Below, in pieces: positions 26,016 to 34,438 of a stretch of 64,000 nucleotides of DNA (position 1 is its first letter; each line of letters opens with the position of its first letter). The stretch spans positions 86,663-150,662 of the forward strand of contig CAJTBO010000012.1 of NCBI GenBank assembly GCA_910573755.1, given 5' to 3'. The translations under genes and the position numbers were made by a program. The notes beneath the pieces were generated by a model. That model was given only the letters and a program-made list of their open reading frames with translations. It searched no databases and had not been told where the DNA came from. The DNA is from Lachnospiraceae bacterium. GTDB taxonomy: Bacteria > Bacillota > Clostridia > Lachnospirales > Lachnospiraceae.

Positions 26016-27359
26016 CTACCGCTTTTCTCTCATAAATGTTTCCATTATTTCCGCCAAAGCAATAGACTCTCCTCTGGTAAATTTAAAGGCATTCTTTTCA
26101 TGACGGTTTAATAACGCAAGAAAATCACTGATTTCATACCGCAGTCCATCTCCTAAAAAGATTTCCGAGTACTTGTCTACCCTTCCGGCATCTTCATAAT
26201 GCACTTCAAAATAAGAAGTTTTCCACCAGGGGGCCTCTACTATGATATATCCCAATGTGCCTGAAATGAGAAGCCTTCCTTCAGATTTCACGCCCAGTCC
26301 GCAGGTTGCCGTTGCAACGCCCGCCGGATAACGCAGTGAAACCTTCGTAAACATATCTAATCCGTTTTCACCATCTATTGTGTCAAATTCTATTTTTTCG
26401 TATCCTGTCCCAAATAATTTCAGGATAGGAAGCATTACATAGCTTCCCAGTTCAAGAAAACTGCCGCCATACAGCCTGTCTGTCATCTCTCTGTTTGCAG
26501 GCGACTCCAATTTTGTAAAACAAGCTTCCACATTTCGGATATTCCCGATCATACCGCTGCATGCTATTCCCAGTAGTTTCTGAAATCCCGGACAATAGGC
26601 GGTTTTAATTCCCTCAAAAAGTATCAATCCCTTTTTTTTGGCTTCGGCAAAGACTTCTTCCGCCTGTCTCTTTTGTAATACAAGCGGTTTCTCACAAATC
26701 ACATGCTTCCCATGTTCTAACGCTTCTTTAATATATTCATAATGAGTATTGTGAGGTGTTGCAATATAGGCAACATCTATATCCTGATAAAATTCTTCTT
26801 TTTCTGTATAAGCATTGATATCCCATTTCCCGGCAAATTCCAGAGCACTTTCTTTATGCGGATTATAAACCCCCTGTGTGCTGACACCGCTTACCAGCTT
26901 TGCTTCAGGAATAAAACGGCTGGCAATCCTGCCGCTTCCAACAATCCCTATCCTTTGAATCTGCTGTTTCTGCTCCCTGAGCATTGTACTGGAAATATCT
27001 TTTGTCCTCTCCAGATAAACAACTTTGCAGTAATCTTTTAAATAATCAAACTGCCCTGTCCAGTCCGAACCCACCGTAAAAATATCAATATTATATTTTT
27101 TAACATCACTGAATTTCTGTCCGGGTGAATCTTCTATGATAATTTCATCTGCAAATCCGGTTTTCTTTACATTTTCAATACGTGTCATAATGGAATCCAC
27201 TACGCCAAGCTTACCTCTTGTCTTATCGTAACTTTCCGTAGTAATTCCAACGATCAGGTAATCTCCCAGTTGTTTTGCTCTCTGCAGTAATCGATAATGC
27301 CCCTGATGAAATAAATCAAATGTTCCATAAGTAATTACCTTTGTTATTTTCTTATCCAT
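26016..27359 (-). CDS. TagD-type cytidylyltransferase fused to a Gfo/Idh/MocA oxidoreductase
   Basis: The first gene of the long operon encodes 447 residues in two domains. Residues ~5-130 match glycerol-3-phosphate cytidylyltransferase: YGTFDLFHQGH (HxGH at 18-21) and the RTKDISST motif near 118-125. Residues ~137-447 match the Gfo/Idh/MocA family: IGIVGSGRIASRF for NAD(P) and HVICEKPLV with the catalytic Lys. The fusion suggests reduction of a keto or aldehyde precursor and CTP activation of the resulting phosphopolyol, supplying the glycerophosphotransferase-like protein at 8117 and perhaps LicD. A sigma-A promoter lies 34 bases upstream. Confidence 0.85.
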   Translation of the reverse strand: MDKKITKVITYGTFDLFHQGHYRLLQRAKQLGDYLIVGITTESYDKTRGKLGVVDSIMTRIENVKKTGFADEIIIEDSPGQKFSDVKKYNIDIFTVGSDWTGQFDYLKDYCKVVYLERTKDISSTMLREQKQQIQRIGIVGSGRIASRFIPEAKLVSGVSTQGVYNPHKESALEFAGKWDINAYTEKEEFYQDIDVAYIATPHNTHYEYIKEALEHGKHVICEKPLVLQKRQAEEVFAEAKKKGLILFEGIKTAYCPGFQKLLGIACSGMIGNIRNVEACFTKLESPANREMTDRLYGGSFLELGSYVMLPILKLFGTGYEKIEFDTIDGENGLDMFTKVSLRYPAGVATATCGLGVKSEGRLLISGTLGYIIVEAPWWKTSYFEVHYEDAGRVDKYSEIFLGDGLRYEISDFLALLNRHEKNAFKFTRGESIALAEIMETFMREKR

Positions 27360-27392
27360 CTTTCCATCCGTATTTTCTTTGTCTTACCTGAA

Positions 27393-27421
27393 ATTATATA
27401 ATAAGATACATATACTAACAA
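27393..27421 (-). promoter_or_regulatory. Sigma-A promoter of the glycan-modification operon
   Basis: On the minus strand TTGTTA (-35, 27416-27421) and TATAAT (-10, 27393-27398) are separated by exactly 17 bases, leaving a leader of roughly 27 bases before the ATG at 27359. No other comparable promoter was seen inside the operon, whose genes overlap or lie within 50 bases of each other. Confidence 0.75.
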
Positions 27422-27468
27422 GTGCATAAACCAAATTCCTGCGGGTAATAACAGGAAAAACAGTTTTT

Positions 27469-27495
27469 ACGGAAGGAAATAAAACTTCCTTCCGT
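27469..27495. terminator. Hairpin, possible terminator
   Basis: A perfect 10-bp inverted repeat with a 7-base loop lies between the GT2-TPR gene (stop at 27531) and the operon promoter. On the minus strand it is followed by A residues rather than a U run, and on the plus strand by a weak AU stretch, so termination is uncertain. Confidence 0.45.
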
Positions 27496-27530
27496 ATATT
27501 AATATCATATATGATTCCAATATATCCGTT

Positions 27531-29735
27531 TTACATCCTGGCCACAATCCTCTTCTCCAGTTCCGGCAGTTCCTCATCATCCGGCACCAGCGCCTTTAAC
27601 TGCTGCAGAATCTGGTAAGCCTCCGCCGCCATCCCCTGTGCCAGAAGTCCCGGGATCTTCGCCTTTACCTGAATCGCCATCGTCCGCATCTGCGACTTTG
27701 CTTCATTCGCTTTATTCTTCTCTTCCTCCAGCTTTATTTCCTCAGAAGCAGCGTAACATCTCGCATAAAGCTGGATCATATCATCAAAATCCGGAAACAG
27801 GCCGATGGCTTCCTTCATATTCTTTCCAACCTTCTTCCGGTCGCCTTCTATCTGTCCCTGTATCACCTGTTCCCATTTCACTGCTACGCGGCAGGCCTTC
27901 GGTAAAAGTTCCATCTCACCGGTAAAAGCATTTTCATTGAAATACTTTCTGTAAAATACAAGGCACTTTGTTGTGAAATCCCGGAATCTCTCCTGTATGG
28001 AAAAGAAATCGTCATTCGCATATCTCTGAACGACTTTCGCCTCCGCCACTTTTAACGCCAGATACTCATATCTTACCTTCGCCTTCTCTGACATCCGGTC
28101 ATTTCTGTTCCGTTCAGCAAACTCCTCTATCTGATTCCTGCGTTCCGGCATGCTGTTTTCAAAGAATGCGTCCACACCGATTCTCCAGTTATCAAATTTA
28201 ACAATCTCCAAAACCTTCCATGCATCAATTTGATATTTTTCAAGAATCTCAAATATCTTATAATCCAGCTGGAAAACATCTGCGACACAGCCGAACAATC
28301 TTTCATAATAATAAGAAATCTGCTCTGTCCGTCCGCTATGATCTGCATACAATACTTTCAGATACCATACATAATAATATGGTGCCTCAACCTCCATAAA
28401 ATACTCGGCGATTCTGTAAAACTTATCCCGTTGTTCTTCAGACTCTTTTTCCTCTGCCTCCAGCTTCTTAATAGCATTCCACAGCAGATCATACCCCGGA
28501 CGCTTCGCCATAGTCTCCAAAAGAGGTATCACTTCTTTATCAAAAGGAAGTTCTGCCAGCGTATCGATCAGATCGTCCGTAAAACGCTCATACAGCATAA
28601 TAGGTCCCATCCAATCAAAGATGTTGAAAAATTTCTTGAGAGCAGAAGTATCTCCCAGCTTCAAAGCTGCCAGAATGTAGATACCAAATCCTGTACTGAT
28701 ACCTGAATCTTCCAACGCAAACTGCACAAAAAATGCAGTCTCTTCCTGCTTCTTCGCTTCATTGTCTTTCAGCAGATCATAATATTCTACATACTTTTTA
28801 CTGCACTTGAGTGCTTCTGCATAATTACCGGTCTTATAGTAGATCTCCTGTCCCAGATTATAAAGCCTCAACTGGCAGAAATCTGTATTTCTCTTATCCC
28901 CCAGAAATTTTTTGTAATTCTGTTCCGCTTCCTCATAGTAGCAATTCTGAATCTCTGCCTCTAATGCCGCACAGTAAAAGGCTCCCCTCTCCCTGTTGGT
29001 ATTCGGTATATTCTCATTTCTGAATTCCTTAATACCATCCAGGCTCCACTCTTCCAGCTTCGCATACTCATTCAGCGCGCGGTACTCCTGCAAAAGATGG
29101 GTCCACCAGCGCACTTCCTTCCTTTTCTTCTTGATCATGTCAAGAAGCAGGGTCGTATTTCTCTTTGCATGAGCCCGCTCTTCCGCCTTACTCTCAAAAT
29201 AATAACCAAAATGCTCTACCGCAGAATGCAAAAGGATATGCGGATCATACAGCGGATAAAAATATTCATGGATACTGCTTACAAATCTGGGCCTGTTCTT
29301 CAGGCTCACCATACGGGATACCCATGCGTCCGTAACCAGCTCCTTATTCAGGCTCATATAATTTCTCTGAATATACAGGGCATAGTAATAATTTTTATAA
29401 TTTCCGGATAAGAAAAATTCCTCTATATCATCCGTATCAATAAACCATTCATCATCATCCAGATATAAAAACCATTCACCCTGCGCCGCATCCATCCCCA
29501 CATTTCTGGCTTTTGAAAAATCATTACACCATGCAAAAGGAATGATAATATCCGTATAACTCTGAAGAAGTTTTTTCATCTCCTCGTCACATCCGGTATC
29601 CACTATGATCAGTTCACTGGGAACTTTTTCTCTAAGGCTCTTTAATGAATCCAGACATTTCTTTGTTGTTTTTGCCCTTCCGGAACATAATAATGAAATA
29701 GATAATACTGGCTGCTTGCTCATACCGATAACCAT
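27531..29735 (-). CDS. GT2 glycosyltransferase with long TPR-like tail, candidate flagellin glycosyltransferase
   Basis: I start at the ATG 29733-29735, preceded by GGAAAGGA; an upstream in-frame TTG has no site. The ~734-residue protein has an N-terminal GT2 domain (SISLLCSGRAKTTKKCLDSL, IIVDTGCDEE, FLYLDDDEWF) and a long helical, TPR-like region up to the C-terminus (repeated Tyr/Ala/Leu helices, e.g. ALKCSKKYVEYYDLL). It lies directly downstream of flagellin on the same strand. GT2-TPR proteins beside flagellin, such as CD0240 in C. difficile, attach the first sugar to flagellin Ser/Thr. That role is inferred here from position and architecture. A terminator between the genes suggests partly separate expression. 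Confidence 0.85.
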   Translation of the reverse strand: MVIGMSKQPVLSISLLCSGRAKTTKKCLDSLKSLREKVPSELIIVDTGCDEEMKKLLQSYTDIIIPFAWCNDFSKARNVGMDAAQGEWFLYLDDDEWFIDTDDIEEFFLSGNYKNYYYALYIQRNYMSLNKELVTDAWVSRMVSLKNRPRFVSSIHEYFYPLYDPHILLHSAVEHFGYYFESKAEERAHAKRNTTLLLDMIKKKRKEVRWWTHLLQEYRALNEYAKLEEWSLDGIKEFRNENIPNTNRERGAFYCAALEAEIQNCYYEEAEQNYKKFLGDKRNTDFCQLRLYNLGQEIYYKTGNYAEALKCSKKYVEYYDLLKDNEAKKQEETAFFVQFALEDSGISTGFGIYILAALKLGDTSALKKFFNIFDWMGPIMLYERFTDDLIDTLAELPFDKEVIPLLETMAKRPGYDLLWNAIKKLEAEEKESEEQRDKFYRIAEYFMEVEAPYYYVWYLKVLYADHSGRTEQISYYYERLFGCVADVFQLDYKIFEILEKYQIDAWKVLEIVKFDNWRIGVDAFFENSMPERRNQIEEFAERNRNDRMSEKAKVRYEYLALKVAEAKVVQRYANDDFFSIQERFRDFTTKCLVFYRKYFNENAFTGEMELLPKACRVAVKWEQVIQGQIEGDRKKVGKNMKEAIGLFPDFDDMIQLYARCYAASEEIKLEEEKNKANEAKSQMRTMAIQVKAKIPGLLAQGMAAEAYQILQQLKALVPDDEELPELEKRIVARM

Positions 29736-29800
29736 GTCCTTTCCAAATTCAGCAGATATCAATGCATATAACCTGCATACTATGCAGGCATAAATTCTCC

Positions 29801-29833
29801 GAAAAATAAGGGCGGTTTTGACGCCGCCCTTAT
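29801..29833 (-). terminator. Rho-independent terminator of flagellin
   Basis: Read on the minus strand, a 10-bp stem (29806-29815 with 29824-29833) with an 8-base loop is followed by a run of five T. It lies about 120 bases after the flagellin stop codon and just before the GT2-TPR gene. Confidence 0.85.
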
Positions 29834-29956
29834 CTGATTCGCTGCTACTGCAGCTTCCTTACAGCTTTTATATGTTATCTTTCAGTATAGCTTCCTGCAT
29901 ATTACATCCCAGGGTTCAGGTTGCTATAGCCGACAGACTCCTAAGCTATTAGTCTA

Positions 29957-31426
29957 TTACTGTAACAGGGACAGAACACTCTGGTTGCTCTGGTTAGCCT
30001 GTGCCAGCATGGATGTACCAGCCTGAGCCAGGATGTTGTTGTTAGAGTACTGAACCATCGTGGAAGCCATATCTGTATCACGGATAGCGGACTCTGCGGA
30101 TGTGGTGTTCTCTACAACGTTATCCAGGTTGTTGATCGTGTGCTCTAATCTGTTCTGAACCGCACCGAGGTCAGATCTCTGAGCGGATACTTTCGTAAGT
30201 GCTGCAGCGATCGTCTCGATTGCTCTGAGCGCATCCTCTGCCGTATCAACTCTTACACCGGAAATACCAAGGCCCTTCGCGCTCATGGTCTCGATGTTCA
30301 TGGTGATCTGGTTATTGGTTGTAGCATCAGCACCTACATGCAGACCTACCTGCAGTTTACCCATGATATCCTGAGTACCCTGTACTCTCGGAGCCATCTC
30401 GGTCAGTTTCACCCTGTTACCAACCGCATCGTATACTACCGGTGCATCGGATCTTGCCGCACTGGTTACCGTTGTGCCGCTGATGCTGGATGTGAAGTAC
30501 TTGTTCAGCGCATTCTCAGCCAGTCTGTTACCGTCTTTATCGTAGAAGCCATAGCTCTCACCTGCACGGTATGCAGCGGTTACCTTGTTTGCAACAACGT
30601 TGGTAGAATATGTACCTGCCGCTGTGATAACAGAATTCAGAGCGCTTGCAGTAATTGTTGCGATGGTCTTACCAGTAATATCCTTGATTGCGAAGGTTCT
30701 TCCGTTTGTACCTGTTGTGGTGATGGTATACTTATCAGCCACTGCACCAACCAGCGCTACGGAATACTGGGTTGTTGTTGTTACTTTAGAGGTATCGCCT
30801 GCATCTGTAACTCTGGAGATGGTTACTCTGATGTTGATACCGGAATTCTTCAGCGCGTTGATGATCTCGTTCTGAGCCGCACCGCTTGCGTTAGCCTTGA
30901 AGGAAATCTTCGCTGTCAGACCGTTTGCGCCTGTTGTCATAACTACGCCGCCGGCCGTATTGCTTGTAATTGTCTTATAACCGTAGGAATAGCCTTTTAC
31001 AGAAGTCTTATCACCCTTCAACAGATAAGTTTCATTGAACTTTGTTGTCTCGGATACACGATCGATTTCTGTGATGAGCTGTTTGATCTCAGCGTTGATG
31101 GATTCACGGTCAGATTCGGACTGTGTGCCGTTAGCTGCTTTAACTGACAGTTCGTTCATTCTCTGCAGCATATCGTGTACTTCTGCGAGAGCACCCTCTG
31201 CTGTCTGTACTACGCTGATACCATCCTGTGCGTTTGCGGAAGCCTGTGTAAGACCTCTGATCTGCTTTCTCATTTTTTCGGAAATAGCAAGACCTGCCGC
31301 ATCATCAGCCGCACGGTTGATCTTATAACCGGAAGATAACTTCTCAGTTGTCTTAGCCTGCTGGCTTGTTGTAACGCCCAACATTCTGTTGGAGTTCATT
31401 GCTGTAAGATTGTGTTGTACTACCAT
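29957..31426 (-). CDS. fliC: Flagellin
   Basis: The 489 residues show the full flagellin plan. The N-terminal D0/D1 region begins MVVQHNLTAMNSNRMLG and contains SGYKINRAADDAAGLAISEKMR. A central variable domain (~150-370) is rich in Thr, Ser, Ala and Gly, and the conserved C-terminal D1/D0 region ends with ILAQAGTSMLAQANQ and LSLLQ. The Ser/Thr-rich centre offers many O-glycosylation sites. GGAGG lies six bases before the ATG. Expression is likely under the flagellar sigma factor (see 31662-31688) with a long structured leader. It is next to a candidate flagellin glycosyltransferase and the phosphorus-rich glycan operon. Confidence 0.97.
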   Translation of the reverse strand: MVVQHNLTAMNSNRMLGVTTSQQAKTTEKLSSGYKINRAADDAAGLAISEKMRKQIRGLTQASANAQDGISVVQTAEGALAEVHDMLQRMNELSVKAANGTQSESDRESINAEIKQLITEIDRVSETTKFNETYLLKGDKTSVKGYSYGYKTITSNTAGGVVMTTGANGLTAKISFKANASGAAQNEIINALKNSGINIRVTISRVTDAGDTSKVTTTTQYSVALVGAVADKYTITTTGTNGRTFAIKDITGKTIATITASALNSVITAAGTYSTNVVANKVTAAYRAGESYGFYDKDGNRLAENALNKYFTSSISGTTVTSAARSDAPVVYDAVGNRVKLTEMAPRVQGTQDIMGKLQVGLHVGADATTNNQITMNIETMSAKGLGISGVRVDTAEDALRAIETIAAALTKVSAQRSDLGAVQNRLEHTINNLDNVVENTTSAESAIRDTDMASTMVQYSNNNILAQAGTSMLAQANQSNQSVLSLLQ

Positions 31427-31655
31427 AGTGTACCTCCATATACTTTTTTACTCGGTCACAACTCCCTTTGTGCCGGTGAAGGACTTTCGCCCTGTGAATT
31501 TTTGTAAGTTACACGGAAACCCTTTTTCCTGTAACCACATGCCGCTTTCCGCGGTAATTCTCTTTAATAGATTTTCGCCGCTGAGCATTGACTTGGCCCC
31601 TAGGCTAACCTCCTCCGTGCTTTTCGGCTTTCAACGGAGTCTCTTTCCGCTGCTA
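31427..31655 (-). promoter_or_regulatory. Structured 5' leader of flagellin
   Basis: The ~220-base leader holds at least five hairpins, given on forward coordinates: 31613-31639 (6-bp stem), 31542-31554, 31508-31535 (10 bp with bulge), 31481-31492 (tetraloop GAAA in RNA sense) and 31453-31475, the last ending about 20 bases before the ribosome site. I could not match it to a c-di-GMP or other riboswitch I know. It probably affects mRNA stability or translation. Confidence 0.6.
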
Positions 31656-31661
31656 TTACTT

Positions 31662-31688
31662 ATTTCGGAATGTTTAGAAAAAACTTTA
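31662..31688 (-). promoter_or_regulatory. Sigma-28 (SigD/FliA) type promoter of flagellin
   Basis: On the minus strand TAAAGTTT (31681-31688), exactly the sigma-28 upstream element, is followed after 11 bases by TCCGAAAT (31662-31669), close to the GCCGATAA element. It predicts a start near 31655. Confidence 0.8.
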
Positions 31689-31730
31689 GGGCAAATTATA
31701 AAATTTTTTAAACTTTTTTCATTCCGAACT

Positions 31731-31810
31731 GCGGTTAGTGGGACTCGAACCCACACACGTAAAGTACAGGAACCTAAATCCTGCGCGTCTGCCAATTCCG
31801 CCATAACCGC
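31731..31810 (-). tRNA. tRNA-Leu (UAG)
   Basis: An 80-base cloverleaf with acceptor GCGGTTA, a long variable arm and anticodon loop TTTAGGT (anticodon TAG). No CCA is encoded. The terminator-like hairpin lies only 15 bases upstream, so its promoter is unclear. Confidence 0.95.
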
Positions 31811-31825
31811 CTGTATGCTTCCGCC

Positions 31826-31872
31826 AAAAAGGTATAAAGCCTCATTCCCCGGCAGGCTCTATACCTTTTTTT
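31826..31872. terminator. Bidirectional terminator hairpin
   Basis: A 17-bp stem with one mismatch (31826-31842 with 31854-31870), flanked by A5 and T8 runs. It could end plus-strand transcription and minus-strand transcription of the small gene at 31896-32069. Confidence 0.8.
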
Positions 31873-31895
31873 GCCCTGATCCTTTTATTTCTCAC

Positions 31896-32069
31896 TCATC
31901 CATCTGATAACGGTGGTTTCTGATAAAGTTTACGGTTGATTTTTTTCAGCGTTTCCATCTCTTCTTTTACCCGCTCAATATCTCCTGCCAATGCCTGTTT
32001 TTCTATCCGCTCCACTTAAGTCAGCTGATCAAATAATACATTATTAATTTCTTGATCGTTTGTCGGCAT
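31896..32069 (-). pseudogene. Small ORF interrupted by an in-frame stop
   Basis: An ATG at 32067-32069 with AAAGAGG upstream opens a frame that reads 17 residues (MPTNDQEINNVLFDQLT), then a TAA, then continues in the same frame for 39 residues rich in Lys/Glu, to a TGA at 31896. The continuation (VERIEKQALAGDIERVKEEM) looks like a coiled coil, as expected for a real small protein of about 57 residues. A downstream GTG could restart translation. I do not recognise the protein. It may be a true pseudogene or a base error. Confidence 0.5.
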
Positions 32070-32158
32070 ATACTATCATCCTCTTTCCAAATGCCTGTGA
32101 TACTGTGTCTACTGATAAGATTATTATATCCAATTTCCAGAAAAGTGTAAAGCGGGAA

Positions 32159-32764
32159 TTACTCCCCGATCCGGGAAATCACCCTCTTCCATATCCTCGC
32201 CAGAAAAAACACCGTCACCGATGCCGACATTACCTCCGCGATCGGGAACGACCACCACACATTCTGCAGCTTCCCTGTAAGAGCCAGCAGATACGCCGCC
32301 GGAAGCAGCACCACAAGCTGCCTGCAGATCGAGTTGATCATACTGTACCAGGCATAGCCCAGCGCCTGAAATACAGAACCCGTCACGATGCAGAACGCCG
32401 CCACGACAAAACATGTGCTGATGATCCGCAACGCCGGCACGCCGATATCGAGCATTGTCTCCGAGGCTTCAAAAAGCAGCAGGAGCCTGTCCGGAATGCA
32501 TTGCATGATAACCACGCCCGCAGCCATGATAGCCACCGCATAACAGACCGATAATTTAAAAGTCTTCACCACCCGCTCTTTGTTTCCGGCCCCATAATTA
32601 TAGGCGATGATCGGCACCATCCCGTTATTCAGCCCGAACACAGGCATAAACACAAAACTCTGCAGCTTAAAGTACACGCCGAACACCGCCGTTGCCGTAT
32701 CCGTAAACGTGATCAGAATCCGGTTCATGCCATAAGTCATCACAGAGCCGATCGCCTGCATTAT
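32159..32764 (-). pseudogene. MATE efflux transporter, C-terminal fragment (disrupted by IS200-like element)
   Basis: Residues from IMQAIGSVMTYG to the C-terminus of a MATE family multidrug/cation antiporter, with about six membrane segments. It resumes the protein begun at 33446-34201. When the inserted element is removed, the two parts join in frame through Ile-Pro-Ser-Ile-Met-Gln. The fragment alone has an ATG start but should not form a working 12-helix pump. Confidence 0.9.
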
Positions 32765-32837
32765 AATGAAATAGACATATATCCCCCATTTGAAATGGGG
32801 GCCGAGGCAAAGCCGTAGCGTTGCATAAAGTACTAAA

Positions 32838-32893
32838 ACCTCCTATGCTATAATGATATTGGTTTCGCAGGCCATATCAAAAGCATAGGAGGT
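32838..32893 (+). promoter_or_regulatory. Inverted repeat sequestering the tnpA ribosome-binding site
   Basis: A perfect 12-bp inverted repeat (32838-32849 with 32882-32893) pairs the AGGAGGT Shine-Dalgarno of tnpA with its complement in the leader. IS200 elements are known to silence transposase translation in this way. Confidence 0.75.
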
Positions 32894-32900
32894 ATCCAAA

Positions 32901-33323
32901 ATGGATAATCAAAGTATAGCACACACCAGATGGAATTGCACATATCATATTATCTTCATACCGAAATATCGAAGAAAAATCATGTATGGAGAGACGAAGA
33001 GAGACTTGGTAGAAATTATAAAGAAATTATGTGAGATGAAACAGGTGCAGCTAATGGACGGGAAGGTATGTATAGATCATGTGCATATGTATGTGGCGAT
33101 ACCGCCAAAGATGTGTGTATCGGAATTCATGTCATATCTGAAAGGGAAGAGTACATTAATGCTGTTTGACAGACATCCGGAGTACCGAACGAAATGGGGA
33201 GACAGACATTTCTGGGCCAGAGGATATTTTGTATCAACAGTAGGGAATGTAAATGAAGAAACAATTAGAAAATATATACAAGAACAAGAAGAGAATGACA
33301 AGTTAGAAGATGGAAGAAAGTAA
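32901..33323 (+). CDS. tnpA: IS200-family transposase TnpA (Y1 HUH)
   Basis: The 140-residue protein is a single-domain Y1 transposase: the HUH metal pair is HVH at residues 60-62 within CIDHVHMYVAIPP, the catalytic tyrosine is probably Tyr125 in TIRKYIQEQ, and the RGYFVSTVGN strand is typical. It cuts and rejoins single-stranded DNA near the hairpins at both ends of the element. The ATG follows AGGAGG by about nine bases, within a hairpin that should hold translation low. The gene appears intact, so the copy may still be active. Confidence 0.95.
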   Translation: MDNQSIAHTRWNCTYHIIFIPKYRRKIMYGETKRDLVEIIKKLCEMKQVQLMDGKVCIDHVHMYVAIPPKMCVSEFMSYLKGKSTLMLFDRHPEYRTKWGDRHFWARGYFVSTVGNVNEETIRKYIQEQEENDKLEDGRK

Positions 33324-33445
33324 AAGGCCCCCTGTAGGGGGCAACTGGTAAAGATGGTATTGCGGAACCCCGCCTTAGGCGGAACCAGTACTATACCCCG
33401 GAGGGGTTAAAACTAAACCCCCATTTGAAATGGGGGTTGCTAACT

Positions 33446-34201
33446 AGAAGGAATGCCTATCATGTAAATCTGCTTCACAACCTTCCCGTTCGGCTTAAAC
33501 CCCTTCATTCCCACATGGATCTCCTGATTCACCTTCACATTCATGATGATCGCCAGCATCCCTGCCACACACTGCCCGACCACGGTTGCCACGGCAGCTC
33601 CCGCCACCCCCATCTTCGGCATACCGAAATAACCGAAGATCAGGATCGGATCAAGAATGATATTGATAACGGCGCCGGTTCCCTGTGTGATCATCGTATA
33701 AAATGTTTTCCCCGTGGACTGCAGCAGCTTTTCAAAAGTCGCCTGTATAAATATCCCGAAGGAAGCCACACAGACGATCGTCAGATATTCCACGCCATAA
33801 TTTATGATTACCGTATCCGTTGTCTGGCTTGTATAAAAGATCCTGACTCCAAAAATGCCGATGCATAAAAACAGGATGTAGCTGACCAGCGCCAGAAAAA
33901 TACCGTTTTTCGCCACGGTATCAGCCTTTTCAAATTCCTTTTCTCCCAGAAACCTTGAAAGCAGGGCATTGATACCGACTGCCGTCCCTACGCCCACCGC
34001 GATCATCAGCGTCTGGATCGGGAACGCAAGGGATACCGCCGTCAGCGCCTTTTCCTCGATCCTTGCCACAAAAATACTGTCCACAATATTATATAAAGCC
34101 TGTACCAGCATGGAGATCATCATCGGCAGTGACATCGTGACCAGAAGCCTGTTGACAGGCAATACACCCATTTTATTTTCTTTCATCAATATTTCTTCCA
34201 T
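33446..34201 (-). pseudogene. MATE efflux transporter, N-terminal fragment (disrupted by IS200-like element)
   Basis: The start is the ATG at 34199-34201, seven bases after AGAGG; an in-frame start 12 codons upstream has no site. The fragment covers about 250 residues with some six membrane segments (LVTMSLPMMISMLVQALYN, GVAGAAVATVVGQCVAG) and stops four codons into the insertion (…GIPSS, TAG), the last Ser codon being partly element-derived. The remainder of the protein is at 32159-32764. An intact MATE paralogue is at 46888. Confidence 0.9.
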
Positions 34202-34438
34202 CCAGTGTCCTCTTCTTTCTTTATCATTCGGAAGCAATCGATACCAAATTTATCTGAAAAAGCGTGCGTCAGGACGCACACTCGCACCGGAGCGCGGCTG
34301 CGACAGCAGCCATTTTCCTTATGCGCGCAGTGCGCATCCCCCGGAGGCTTTGTCGTATAAGACGAACTTTCCTATATGACAAGCAAAAGAAAAACGCCCG
34401 AAACTCCGTATACGCGGTTTTCAAACGTTTTCCTGTCC

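Larger units (their letters stand above)
32765..33445 (+). mobile_element. IS200/IS605-type insertion sequence (681 bp, tnpA only)
   Basis: The element sits in a MATE gene. Its ends lack terminal inverted repeats but each carries the same 19-base palindrome (32783-32801 and 33418-33436), as expected for the subterminal hairpins bound by HUH single-strand transposases. Restoring the host gene by joining TTAT at 32761-32764 to 33446 gives an uninterrupted MATE reading frame, so there is no target duplication, another IS200 trait. It has no tnpB. The left end also has an inverted repeat that can hide the tnpA ribosome site. The exact ends are uncertain by one or a few bases. Confidence 0.85.

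Noticed and set aside
30338..31147. 269-codon plus-strand open frame opposite flagellin
   Set aside because: It is antisense to the certain flagellin gene, rich in Cys from codon complementarity, and has no ribosome site.
31427..31655. c-di-GMP riboswitch upstream of flagellin
   Set aside because: A CACAGGGC-GAAA stretch is suggestive, but the conserved receptor, the second hairpin pattern and the overall order of the GEMM-I and GEMM-II types are absent.
34385..34437. Terminator after the first tRNA block
   Set aside because: A T-rich stretch follows an imperfect hairpin, but the stem has too many mismatches to be called.
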